Assembly (NCBI GenBank): GCA_008692225.1
Contig: VICG01000002.1
Span: 2,153,501-2,217,500, forward strand
Direction of reading: 5' to 3'
Source: Monilinia fructicola
Lineage: Eukaryota; Ascomycota; Leotiomycetes; Helotiales; Sclerotiniaceae
Length of the DNA stretch: 64,000 bases
Positions within the stretch are counted from its first letter, which is position 1, and every line of letters starts with the position of its first letter. Shown here piece by piece: positions 10,601 through 21,900 of this stretch. Under the pieces are notes generated by a model. That model ran no database searches, was not told the origin of the DNA, and was given only the letters and a program-made list of their open reading frames with translations. A program made the position numbers and the translations under genes.

Positions 10601-12000
10601 TCGAACTAAACATGTACTCACAGGAATAAGAGAAAGCAAACGAATGAATGGATGAGTGGATGAATGGATTGAGTGGATGAATGGATGAATGTACAGACAT
10701 GCAACAACAGCGCACGCCCACAAAACTTCACGCAAAGAGAAAAGCGCAGTGCGAATGAAGGTGAATGAACGGAAAGCCCAGACGATGAGACGTGCAACGT
10801 TGACGTGACGGGGAAGGATAGGACTTGCACCTGGTGAATGGGACGATGAATCCAATGCCATCCCATCTTCCTGCCATGAACATCCATGGGAGTGTATTGT
10901 TGCCAATAGATTTCGATGTTTGATGTAAGACTTATCTATCATACATCAAACACCACCATACACCATGCGCCATGCATCATGCACCCATTCAATTGATGGG
11001 GAAGGAACTCTTCCCACGTATTCGTACTTCTATGGTTGTTCTCGAGTCGAGTCGAGTCGAGGATACAAATAAATACTTAGTAATCCACCTATAAGACGTA
11101 TGATTGATTGCCAAGAGATAAATCAATCAATTGTCGATTAATCTATCTGGAACCTGTTATTGCAATATAATAATAATAATAATAATAATAATATAATCAA
11201 CTTAAATAAACCCTCATCCTCACTCTCACTCTCACTCTCACCCTCATCTCTCCCTACCACGTGCGCACCGTACCGTATCGTACCTACTTGGGAAAATAGA
11301 TTGTTTGGGCGAATGAATTCTCCTCCTAATGAATCCATACTGTAATATAAAAATCCAATCCAATCCAATCCAATCCAAAGAAGATGAAAACATGGTAATC
11401 TAACTTGTTAGCATGTTACTCGTACAAAGGAAATCACGATGTTCAATGTTCAATGTTCGATGTTCGTCCACCTCTTCCACATAACTCTTGATCGAACTCC
11501 ACCTTATAAGATTAACCAACCACCCCTTCCCCTTTCTTCCCTTCCTTCCCTTCCTTACCTTACCACAACGGCCAACGGCCATACAGTACCACCAAACATC
11601 CATCCATTCATCCATGATCCACCCATCCACCCATCCACCCATCCACCCATCCACCCATCCTTCCATCCTTCCATCCTTTCATCCCACCCGTCATCCTCAA
11701 CCTCACCTCACCTCATCTCATCTCGATGCACACCAGCACCACCAGCACCACCATCACCACCACCAACAACAAAAACAATCATCGACGATGTAAGATATGC
11801 AACAAAGCATGCAAGATGCGCAAGACCTATAATTAGTACCAATCAAGACGGAATTAATAATAAAAATCCCACGATGATGATGATGATGATGATGATGATG
11901 ATCACAATCACAATCACAATCACAATCACCGCCATCATCATAAATACCGCGATAATCATGTCCATCCCCATTCCCCCCATTCCTCCCAAGCCACATTAAT
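10601..12000. repeat. Microsatellite-dense intergenic block
   Basis: The block carries a succession of simple repeats: (GAATG/GATG)n at about 10640-10690, (CGAGT)n at 11042-11062, (AAT)n at 11167-11193, (ACTCTC)n at 11220-11243, (AATCC)n at 11352-11378, CTTCC-rich DNA at 11520-11556, (ATCC/ACCC)n at 11600-11690, (ACC)n at 11730-11765, (GAT)n then (CACAAT)n at 11872-11930. Between them are two loosely matching tandem-array units (near 10687 and 10760) and one exact core GATATGCAACA at 11794-11804. Open frames here are repeat translations and not genes. Confidence 0.7.
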
Positions 12001-12710
12001 TATCTTGTACGTACGTACGTACATGCATGCATGCATAGGACATCTCATAGAACCGCACTGTACTGTATGTATGTATGTAATGACATTATGACAACTCTGC
12101 ACACAGCAGATCCAACATCCCAGCGCACCCACGGCCGCCAAAAGGCTCCCTCCCCCCAAGCAACCACAGAATGACTAAGCACGATCTCGGGTGTCGGTAA
12201 AAAATTCCCCTCCATCTCGAACATGGCCGGGGATCGAAAACGCCCACCTCCTTGCCGAGCGGCTGCCTGAACCTGCGGCGGGGGGAGGGAAAGAGAGTTT
12301 GGTAAGGATGGCGGATGGAGGACGGGCCCGTCGATGGATGGGGATGCGTCGCTTGGTGATTGGTCCCACGGCGCGAGGAATAAAGTTTGGAGATCGAGAT
12401 GCGAGTTTTGCAGACGTGCAACAAACGCGTGCGGTGCTGCATTTGCGTCGACGTTTAGCTTCGAATCATCGTATGATGGGGATGGATCGGGGCGGGGATG
12501 GGGAAATCGATGGATCGATGGATCCCGTACGTACAGGGCTGTATGGACTGTACTGTACTGTACTGTACTGCACTGTACTGCACGGCATGTTTTGCATTGG
12601 GGGAATTTGGTAAGGCTGAGATACTTTGGAAGCCTTGTAAGGCGTGCGTGCATGCATCATAAGTACTGTAATGAGTATCAATCATGATCATGATCATCGG
12701 ATCAACCCAG
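12001..12710. repeat. Palindromic tetranucleotide and TACTG repeats around a GC-rich patch
   Basis: It starts with (GTAC)n/(ATGC)n tracts at about 12009-12036 and (TGTA)n at 12063-12079, and ends with (TACTG)n at 12548-12582. The GC-richer interval 12110-12440 is open in several frames on both strands, but no translation resembles a protein family. A GTGCAACAAAC motif lies at about 12417. Confidence 0.55.
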
Positions 12711-14314
12711 TCATGATTGATAACTTGGCAAGAGCGACAAGGTTGAGTGGGCGATGAATAATCTAGCTGTGAACCGTTTGTTGCGTGGATGGCAGAGGTA
12801 GGGCGTGTCTGTTGACGCGAGGTCGGTCAATGGCATTTCAACTGACCTTCTGTACCAAAGCCCCTTTGGATGATGTGAATATATGGCGTGTTGGGACGAC
12901 CTACGCAATATGCAGCATGATGAGAACCTACGCCCTGCCGTCCTGGTCAGAGACTTCTCCCATGATCCCAGGTCACTTATCAGGATGATGGAGCATATTT
13001 GGAGACTTCCACGAGCTATGCAACTACTTACAAGAGCGAACTGCTCGCAGCCATTCAACCTTTGTGAGAACAAGATCTGGAGAGGAATGAAGATATATTC
13101 ACTCCGCGCATATGGAGAGCTGTCACAGGAGATTACAGGAGACACCCAAGCTATTTATATCACTGATCCTGTCTTAACATGATGGATCGATCACAGCAAG
13201 TTGGATGGATGAGTTGGAGTATGCATGAGGCTCAGTTGTTTAAGCTAGAGTAGAACTTTAGAGGTTCAGTATCATGTAGGAGAATAGCGCAGGTATGCAA
13301 CAAAAATTTCCCCACATACAGTATCCTGCCGTACCAAACCCAGGTGTAATGAACAAAGAGGGGACAGCAAAAGACTTTCACCATGACATTGCCTATTGCT
13401 TCCAAAACATTGGTCTGTGCTTGAGGTGAGCAACAGAGACACACATGGTAGAAGTTCTCTCACCATGTGACTTCTTGATTAGCTATACAATTCGCCCAGT
13501 CCAACAAGGTCCACCGAAAAGTGCTTGTTGGCGGTATGGCGAAATATCGAGCAACACATGCACCCAAACGTGTTCATCCATCCATCTATACATACAGTAC
13601 AAGTACAGCCTTTCAACCCTGTGCGGTCTGTGCTCTAGACATGCAACAAAACTGCATGCCAACAATTTGGGTAATATGTGATCCGTGCTTGAGATATGCA
13701 AGCATGGCCTCTAGCCTTACTCAACCTGTCAGAAGAGCAAGATTGACGAGATAAAGGTTCAGCAGAGCGTCATTATGAGCGGTGCTGTATAAGTGGTTGG
13801 TTGCCTAGTGAAGTAGAAACGACTCGATAGTAGGCTATCGTGTACTACCGCACGATAGAGGATTCTAGAGATAGTGAAGCAAGGTCAATCATTGAAAAGA
13901 AAGGAAATATTTTTTATGAAAGGACTTTTAGTCATATACTTTGCCCTTTTCCCATACAGAGGGAATGGTAAATGGTGAGAAGACACAAGAAAGCAAGAAC
14001 TCATGAGTGACGGACGCTGAAAACAGCGACAAGCAGGGCTCAATTTAACTTCGAGAGACACAACAAAACAAACGGAGAGTCGTGGAGTAGTAGTGATGAG
14101 ATGCTTTATGGATGGTGTGCAATGAAACTTCAAGCTGAGATTCTTTGGTCCGATAAAGGTGGTGAAGGCTTTTAAGGGAAAGAAATGAAAACAATACAAG
14201 CGAAGAACAAGGAATGATAAAGGAAGAGTTCTGAAAGGAGGTATCCAAACCGTATTCAGATGGGGGTAGATGTACATACATATGTCTACACATCTTCATA
14301 CCTGAGCCAGGCAT
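12711..14314. other. Intergenic, no recognised gene
   Basis: Short frames on both strands show no family resemblance. It holds two exact ATGCAACAA motifs (13295-13303, 13641-13649). The last few hundred bases before 14314 should include the 3' UTR of the XLF gene. Confidence 0.45.
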
Positions 14315-16108
14315 TTAGAATTTCCTCTTCTTCTTTACCGGTGCCTTGCTCTTCGCTTCCAATTCTCTTTTCAGTGTCTCTCTCTTCTTGTCAGCCCGCT
14401 CTTGAGAACTTTCCCTTGGTGTTTTTTCTTTCGTTTCTTCTTCTTCGACCATTTTCTGCTCTCTCCCTCTCCCTCTAGTTTTCTCACCAGGAGTATCTTC
14501 TACCTGACTAACATCCCCAACAACTGCCTTCTTCCCATCGATCGCACCTAGTTTCTTCTTTGGTGACATCGAGCTCTGAGCCTCGATTTCAGGGGTCGCT
14601 GTGGTCTCTTTTTTCTTTCCACCAATTCTGCCTAACATACCTCTTCTGGGTCGTGGTTTTGTAGCTTCAGGTTCAGCTTCTGGTTCTAGGTCCGGTTCCC
14701 GTTCCAGTTCTGGAGAAGGGGCTCTCTTTCCGCCTAGTTTGCCAAGTTTGCCTTTCTTTTTGGCTGGTGGGGATTGAGGATTTGGTGGTTTTGGGGGAGA
14801 CTGCGGTCGTTTTGGTGGTGGAGAGTATGTGGCATCATCGTCCATGGTATCATTATCATCAACGTCATTATCAAGTATTTTTGTTGAATGTGAATTCTTC
14901 AGTATGGGTTCATCATCATCTTCCGTGGTATCATCTGCGTTTAAATTCAGAGGATTTGGCGTGGAAGCTCTCCGTTTTGTCTTCTGTTTATTGATTGGAG
15001 TTTTGACTTTTGGTGGTGGGCTAGGGCTTGGAGTTGGAGTTCGATCTGGACTTGGCGCACGAACTTGCGAGATAGGGAGACTATCAGGAATTCTCGACCT
15101 TTGGGATGGAACATTGAGATCATCATCCTCATCATCATCTGTGGAATCATCCATGGAAATGTCGGGCACGGGCCTAGATTTGGATAGATGAGGTGGTGTT
15201 GATTGTACTTGGAAATCGTCCTCGGATGAAATGGTTTGTTGCTTTGTGTCCCTATTTGGGAGATCCTTGGGGCTGTTGGCAACCAGGTTTTCGGATGTAC
15301 CCACAGTCTTGCCATGCACGCGGTCCCACCAACCACATCGCTGAGCCTTTCTACCAAGATCGTTTGTCGGCGAAATATTGATATTCATATCACCACCACC
15401 AAACACATTGTTCAACAAATCCCACGTATCTCCTGCATTATCAAATCCCGCTCCACTCCTCCAGTCATCCAGGTCAAAAGTTTTCAACCCTCTAACCTTC
15501 TCGCTCGCTTTCTTCCTATCAACCTTCCTCCCCGATCTTCCCGCAGCCTGATGGAAAATTGTGCCCAGATCGGTCCCTTGATTTTCCAACGTATCGACAA
15601 GTTTCTGAATAACCACATCTTTCTCTTCGAGTAGTTTCACTAGCTTCTCGATCCCTTGTCTCTCTTCTTGTAGTGCGACCAAGCTTGGAATGACTAAAGT
15701 CTCAGCCGTGTCTTCCGGAGATTGCGGCTTCAGGCGATACTGCCATTCCAGATCTTTCAGGCCACCAGGCAGTGGAACTTTGACACGAAGAAGTAACGGG
15801 GGTAAAGGGTCACTTCCAACATTCACCCCAACGTGCAACGACAGGCTCGTATCTTTCTCTCTTGCTAATCCCAGCTTGATCTTGTCAAGAAAAATTGACA
15901 ACTGGTCATCATCCTCGCTCGGATCGATACTTGGATTTTCTTCTCTGCTTCGTGCGATTATCGCATCGCGATCTATCCCTTCGGCCCATGTATTCGTTAG
16001 ATCAGTTAGTCTAACTAGGTATGAATTATGGTTGAATTCGGATGAGATTAAGAATGGGGGTAGTTGTGCGCCAGCAGAACTAGAAAGATCAAGAGGTTTC
16101 CAAGACAT
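14315..16108 (-). CDS. nej1: XLF/Nej1-type non-homologous end-joining factor
   Basis: This is a single 597-codon frame without introns or indels. Residues about 1-140 match the XLF/XRCC4-like head: MSWKPLDLS, then SEFNHNSYLVRLTDLTNTWAEG, LSIFLDKIKLGL and LEWQYRLKPQSP. A short coiled coil (about 150-185, EERQGIEKLVKLLEEKD) would give the dimer stalk. From about 240 on the chain is disordered, Pro/Ser/Asp-rich and long compared with human XLF (299 aa), as in other fungal members. The extreme C-terminus is basic, KKKRKF, fitting the Ku-binding motif that XLF proteins carry at their end. It acts in the nucleus with Ku and DNA ligase IV-XRCC4 to join double-strand breaks. The next gene is the PhoD-like gene, on the same strand about 2.9 kb away. 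Confidence 0.85.
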   Translation of the reverse strand: MSWKPLDLSSSAGAQLPPFLISSEFNHNSYLVRLTDLTNTWAEGIDRDAIIARSREENPSIDPSEDDDQLSIFLDKIKLGLAREKDTSLSLHVGVNVGSDPLPPLLLRVKVPLPGGLKDLEWQYRLKPQSPEDTAETLVIPSLVALQEERQGIEKLVKLLEEKDVVIQKLVDTLENQGTDLGTIFHQAAGRSGRKVDRKKASEKVRGLKTFDLDDWRSGAGFDNAGDTWDLLNNVFGGGDMNINISPTNDLGRKAQRCGWWDRVHGKTVGTSENLVANSPKDLPNRDTKQQTISSEDDFQVQSTPPHLSKSRPVPDISMDDSTDDDEDDDLNVPSQRSRIPDSLPISQVRAPSPDRTPTPSPSPPPKVKTPINKQKTKRRASTPNPLNLNADDTTEDDDEPILKNSHSTKILDNDVDDNDTMDDDATYSPPPKRPQSPPKPPNPQSPPAKKKGKLGKLGGKRAPSPELEREPDLEPEAEPEATKPRPRRGMLGRIGGKKKETTATPEIEAQSSMSPKKKLGAIDGKKAVVGDVSQVEDTPGEKTRGRGREQKMVEEEETKEKTPRESSQERADKKRETLKRELEAKSKAPVKKKRKF

Positions 16109-17020
16109 TGCTACGATGATACGTCGTCGTAGAGCTACGAAAAGAGCTTTGGAAGATGCGATACGATCGCAGATGAAAATGATGATGTAACGTCCGTTGT
16201 ACAGTGATCTATGCGATGGCAGTTCGGACGTGATATGTGAATTCGTAGTATCATGATAGAGCCATCAAAGACTGGATAATATCTCGATTACTTTTCGACC
16301 AGCATTTTTGTATGCGCAATCTTTAAAGAACGTATAAGATGATATTATGTATTGATGTACTGATGTAACTTACTGATATATCGATGATGAATGTGTTGTG
16401 GTGAGTGATAGTGAGATGGAATTTCGGGCCTTATCTAATCTGTTTTTTTGGCAGAACGGAAATAAAACAGTACGCCATTATCTCTTATTCCCAGTCGAAG
16501 GCTCGTGTGGATTCTACATTTCGGTAAAACGTCGGGTGGACCTGCGCGACGTTTTGCGGTTGACCTTTTTTTTTAAGAGACGCCCCACAGGTCCATCTGA
16601 GCTCATATGGACGTCCATCTGACCTTAAATTGTAGATTGAGAAAAAAAGCAGGCCCGAGGTCCATCCGAGCTTTAGACCACAGACATGCAACAAAATGCT
16701 TTAGAAGTGGAATAACACGTGATCATGTCACCGCTTTCTACAAGTAGCAGAATGATCCATGCTCTACTGATCATGATTACATTCGTTCTCAGAGATCATC
16801 AAAACAGCTCAAGGTCGAGAGGTCGAGGAAACAGAATCCCCATTCCAGACTTTTGAGAAATAAAAGAACAGACACAGTTCCTGAATGTTCAAGCGTGGCT
16901 TGAAGATTTACGTTTCTAATATAAAAGCATATAAAGCAATATTAATATAAATATAAATATATATATATATATAATATTTGTGTGTGAACAAGCTAAAATC
17001 ACCTCCCTCCTTGCGCCTCC
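16109..17020. other. Upstream of XLF; short direct repeats
   Basis: The XLF promoter lies here. Around 16589-16672 the element GGTCCATCYGAGCT occurs twice, with a third partial copy GTCCATCTGACC at 16613-16624. An exact ATGCAACAA core is at 16686-16694, and a short (AT)n tract is near 16955-16975. No gene is seen. Confidence 0.5.
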
Positions 17021-17600
17021 TTACACCCAATTCCATCTTCTCTCGTCAGCTCTTCTCAATAACTCCTTATCATTCCCCAGCTCTTTTCCGATGAACATAT
17101 CTCCAAAATGCATCCTGACGGACTGACTCTCCGTCTCGCTGAGGCCAAACCCCACCTCTTCCGTTTTCGTCCCAATGCGAAGATGTCTGATCGGTTGGTG
17201 ACGTAACCTTGGTAGATCGTAGGCACGGAGAAACAGTTTCCTCCTCCATCTCTCCGATTGATTGCTTTCAAAACTGTGACGCATACCTAGGAGGAGTCCT
17301 GGGTGAAACGTGCAACCGTTCTAAGATTCCGAGTTTCGAAAAGAGCCACGTCAGTTTGGGATGCTGCGACTTTGGCATCGCGACGATAGATCGTACGGGG
17401 AGCTCCGCTAGTTTGCACTGCTTCCCGTAACCCGGGAGGACGACAGACCCCCTCTTTCGCTCACAGTAGTCGAACAAACATACATCCCATGCTACGAGCA
17501 ATTGCCTCCTCCAATGCGGGATCGGGAATATCAATTGTGGATGGAAAACTGCGATGCTTGATCTTCATCGAAGTAAACGTTGCGACAAATGACTTTTATG
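17021..17600 (-). pseudogene. Unrecognised coding-like region, minus strand, broken
   Basis: The final 87 codons (17284 to 17021) read like real protein, with GFGLSETESQSVRMHFGD and a Glu/Arg-rich end (LLRRADERRWNWV). Upstream another minus-strand frame contains DPALEEAIARSMGCMF, then an in-frame stop, then TDVALFETRNLRTVARF. The pieces are in different frames and separated by stops. I do not recognise a family. It may be a degraded gene or one damaged by the indels seen elsewhere. Confidence 0.3.
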
Positions 17601-18993
17601 CATCTAAATTTCAAGTCGCATCTGCATTGACCAACCCATAGTCAAGTCACCAAGGTGGTGCATCTCCCATAGCATGAGCCTAGGATACTTGACTAGCGAT
17701 CTTTACTGGCGAAAGCGAGACAGTTCGTACACCACATGTCACCAGACACGTGGTGCAGGCAGAGCGTGAAAATTCACACATAAGGCTTGTGGCCGAGTTA
17801 TTTGGGCGACCAGAGGATCTCCGAGCGCGTTCTGAAGAACGATCAATATCATCGGAGCAGATGCTTCTTTCTTTCACAATCAGAATGAGTGAAGCATTAA
17901 AAGTCCTCGCGCCGCCAACCACGGCGAATACTATGCAGGGCAGTACGCATGTTCAACATTGACAGCGCTCATAACGATGATTCGCAGGCCGGGAATAATG
18001 ATTATGACGAAGATCTCAAGAAGTAAAAACACCAATGAACGAAGTAAAGACCGACCCAACCAGCGCATCTAACCGCGGATTCCTCACCCGTCAGACGATA
18101 TGCCACGCCGCCGTCGCCCGCGGGGCTTCGAGTTCGGGTTCGGGCTTCTGTGCGAGCACGTGGGGGATGGTTCGGAGGTGAGAAGGGAAAGGGAAAGGGG
18201 AAGGGGAAGGGACCTATTTTGTCGTGGATTCTAATGTTGGCAGTTCATGATTGGATGGTAAAATCTACTATACCATTCATTGAATCTGCATGAGCTATTA
18301 GGAATTTCAAAGCCGCATCGTTTACATCTACATCTACATCTACATCTGCACATGACCTCCACCTTCCAATCCCCAAAGAGGGTGACGTATCATGCAGGGA
18401 ATATTCCTTCCATTTCACTACCACTATGAACCCTATCAGACAATCACCCATTACCCATAATCACCTCCTACCTCCTACCTCCGACCTCCTACCCTACCCC
18501 AAGAACCTAAAAGTCCAATCCAACATTCACCAGTCCTCTCCTCCCTACCCTAATTTGACCATGTGGTATAATCCCTCGAACCTAAAAGCCCTGAACCTAA
18601 AAGTCCACTGCAGATATAATAAATCATGCATCCTATCTTGATACACCTCCCCGCCGTATAACCATTACAACCCCGTTGCTTTTCTTCCGCCCCATGCCTT
18701 CACCACCAAACCGAAAAGTTAACCCCCAGGTCCCATCAACAACCTGAGCAACGAGAAAAATTAAGATGAAAATGATACACCAAGAAATGTACCTAGTAAA
18801 GACTTTTTGTAAAAAGTGGGGTATTGCAATGATTGCTTTTGTCCGACTCGCTCGCTTCATCAATCATCCATAATTCTTCATGTCGTCGTAATTTACCTCT
18901 TCGTGCCTTCACTCATCGCCTCTTACTCTCCACTTTTCATCACCCACACATCATCTCACCACCACTCTACGACCCAAAGCCATACCTTCGCCT
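17601..18993. other. Intergenic, no recognised gene
   Basis: It includes a purine tract (GGGAAA)n near 18182-18212 and an (ACATCT)n tract near 18321-18350 (TGTAGA-type on the other strand). The last few hundred bases should be the 3' UTR of the PhoD-like gene. No supported coding region. Confidence 0.4.
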
Positions 18994-21900
18994 CTACACA
19001 TTATTTTCACTCGCAATGACTTTCCTCTCAGTATCAACCCCTCTCTTACTCGCCCTTCTCTTCTTCAACCACAAAATTAAATCATACTCTCTCTTTCTCT
19101 TTGCCGCCTCTTCACCCATATCATCCTCATACCACAAAGCTGGAACTAACAATCTATATGGCATAGTGATACCCGCGGGATCCTTCTGATTGACCTCAAC
19201 GTTCAAACAGATATCTAATCCCCCTTCCAAATTAATATTTTGATAATTACCCATTCTAATTTGTTTCTCTGACAGACCTGTTGGAGTGCGATGGAATTGG
19301 TTACGCGTGAAGACAGGTTCTTGTGGTTGGCTTCCTGCTACCGAGGTTGCAGCTTGCTTGGATGAGTAAGTGGCGGCACGAGGAAGTTCATTTTCAAAGG
19401 CATAATATTCATCGCCAGCTCCTCCACGCATCGTAGTTGGTCCGTCACGATGGGAGCTGTTGGATAGATCGTCCTCGCTGTCGGATCCATACCCATTGAT
19501 ACCACCAGAATCTCGACGTTTGCTGCTTCGTCGAAACAGTCCGGTGAAATCATTTCGTGTTAATGACAACGTTCTCTTCAAGCTTCCTGGTCTCGCAGAT
19601 TCCGTGGAGTTTCGACGTGATAGAGATAATGACGGACGTGAGAACGATGGACGTCTGTTGAAAAATGAAGCATTTGAGAGCGGTGGTGCATCGGGACGAT
19701 GGGAAGGACCTTTGCTTGAGAAACGACGCAGTAGACCGCGTTTAGGTGCTGGGGAAATGCTGCCATCATACGAAGTAGCAGCCTCTGGTGAGGTAGGCCG
19801 AGTTAGAGAGGGCTTGTATTCCCGTATCGAGCACCAGTTCCTACGGTTGAGGAGGCGTTTGTTGTTCCTCGGTTTGCCGTCCACATCATGCGTAAAGATT
19901 GGAATCATGTCTTCGTCCGTCTCAGCATCAAAGTGGTGTACTTTATTGCGTTTGTTGAGAATATCCGCAAGCATGTCTGGCGGAGGCGCGTTGACAATGG
20001 CTGAAGATATGATGTTTGTCATGTAGCGGTGATCTTGATCTTTGGGAATCTTCAGTTTGGGGTTTGAATAGAATTGACCGATAGCACCCAGATGAACATC
20101 ACCACTGCTCAAGTTAGCTTCATCTAAGAGTGCCTGAGTATTGAAGGTTCACTCACCCTAAAATTGTGATTCGGACAGATTTCTCAGCTGCCAAGTCTTG
20201 TAACTCCTGAATTAACCAATTTCGTTCTTCCTTATGATGAGCTGCTGTCCAATGATCATCGAGATCGTCAAGGATCTCCACGCCACCATCAAAGTGATTC
20301 ATAAGATTTTTCCCTAGCAAGCCAGCCCGGCCCATCGCCTTGATAGGTGTCATGACCTTAGACGTGAGTCTATCAATGTGTTAGAAATGAAAAAAGACCA
20401 TGGAAATTTAACCTACAGAGTCTCGAGCCAGACCATTCTTGGATACGCAATTGGAACCCCAAGTAAAACAATGAGATGCTTCGTCTGACCCTTGATGATA
20501 TCCTTTGCAAGCCGATCAAAGATCTTGGTATATGTCTCGGCGGTGACAATCTCATCATTCATTCGCTCCGTGCGACAATCGATACCAAGGAATGAGATAC
20601 CACGGCCCAGGCCAGTGAAAATGCTGCGGCTTAATTCGGGGATGTATGGTCCCGGCTGTGCTCCCAAAATCCAACTAGGCTCTGTATCTTCACCTTCATC
20701 AATGCTGCTTTGTTGTTGGAACAGCATGTAGTACTTGAATGCGACACTTCCTAAGCCTGACATAACGGGGCACTTCATGTAGCTATCAGGATATGAACCA
20801 AATCCATCTATGATATCATGATCATCAAAAATGTTGATCATAGGAATTTGTGAATTGGCTACCCCAAAAAGACCCTGCGAGAACCACATGCAATAGCTAT
20901 CCAAATAGAAGTGCTCCATTTCATCCTGCATCTCCCGCGTGAAAGGTAAGGCTTCTTTACGAAGAGGGTTTTTGATATTGAGCCATTCCTTGAAGAGGGT
21001 AGTTCTTTCCATCATATGATCATTGTAGAGCTGATCACCACCGCCCAGCATAACATGGAATGGTTGTGTTTGGTGGGTATTCAGAACATCTCGCCACAAA
21101 GGATCGGGTCCACCAAAGTCATTTGGATGAACATCCATGGTGAAACCATTGCAGCTATAGAACATTATGTTCATTGATTGTCCCCGAGCAGGAACCCAGA
21201 AGCCGGTAGCTGGACCACGATTGATCCGATAAGCAATTCTTTGTTGTTTGCTGCGTAACTCAACTTCAATATTGAATCTCCAGAAGGTGACTCCTCTGTC
21301 TGCATGCAAACGGAAGCCTCGTACTTCTTTGAACTTTCCAGCTTTCTCACCATCATATTGCTCTCTATTGCGCGTCCTTTTTGGATCTGTGTTGCCATCT
21401 AGATTACTTGGACGGGACTCAAACAGCCCCTTGTCTGTCTCAATTCGTGAAAGATCTTGTTCTTCCGGGAGGTGTTCAACAGGACGAGTGTAGAGCGTCC
21501 TGCCATCTCGTCCGACTTTTTTCAGTCCTGCAATAGGGTCAATATACTCTGGAGCGAGGTCTTCGCCATCAACCTGCGTTGGTGGTGGTGGCAACAAATC
21601 AACAGGCTGCAAGAAGAGTCGTAGGGTGGGAGCCAGCTCGTAGGATGAACTCGAGTCTTGAGTCACAATCATGACACTGCCCCTCCAAACTTCACGTTCG
21701 GGTAGCGGACCACGAGCGACTGAACGACTGGATGTTTTTTCGGTGCGTATGCCATAGTAACGTAAAAGGGGTCCGCATTTCAAGAAGAGCGGTGGTTTAA
21801 ATCTAGTGGGGGCTATATCAGGACGAACGCGGATGACCCGCATCGCACATGTTAGCAAATGATCTGGGCTACGAGGGGGGGTAGAAGGGGATTTCTGTTT

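Noticed and set aside
12191..12687. Frames of 117-140 codons on both strands
   Set aside because: They run through TACTG repeats and a GC-rich patch and match no family.
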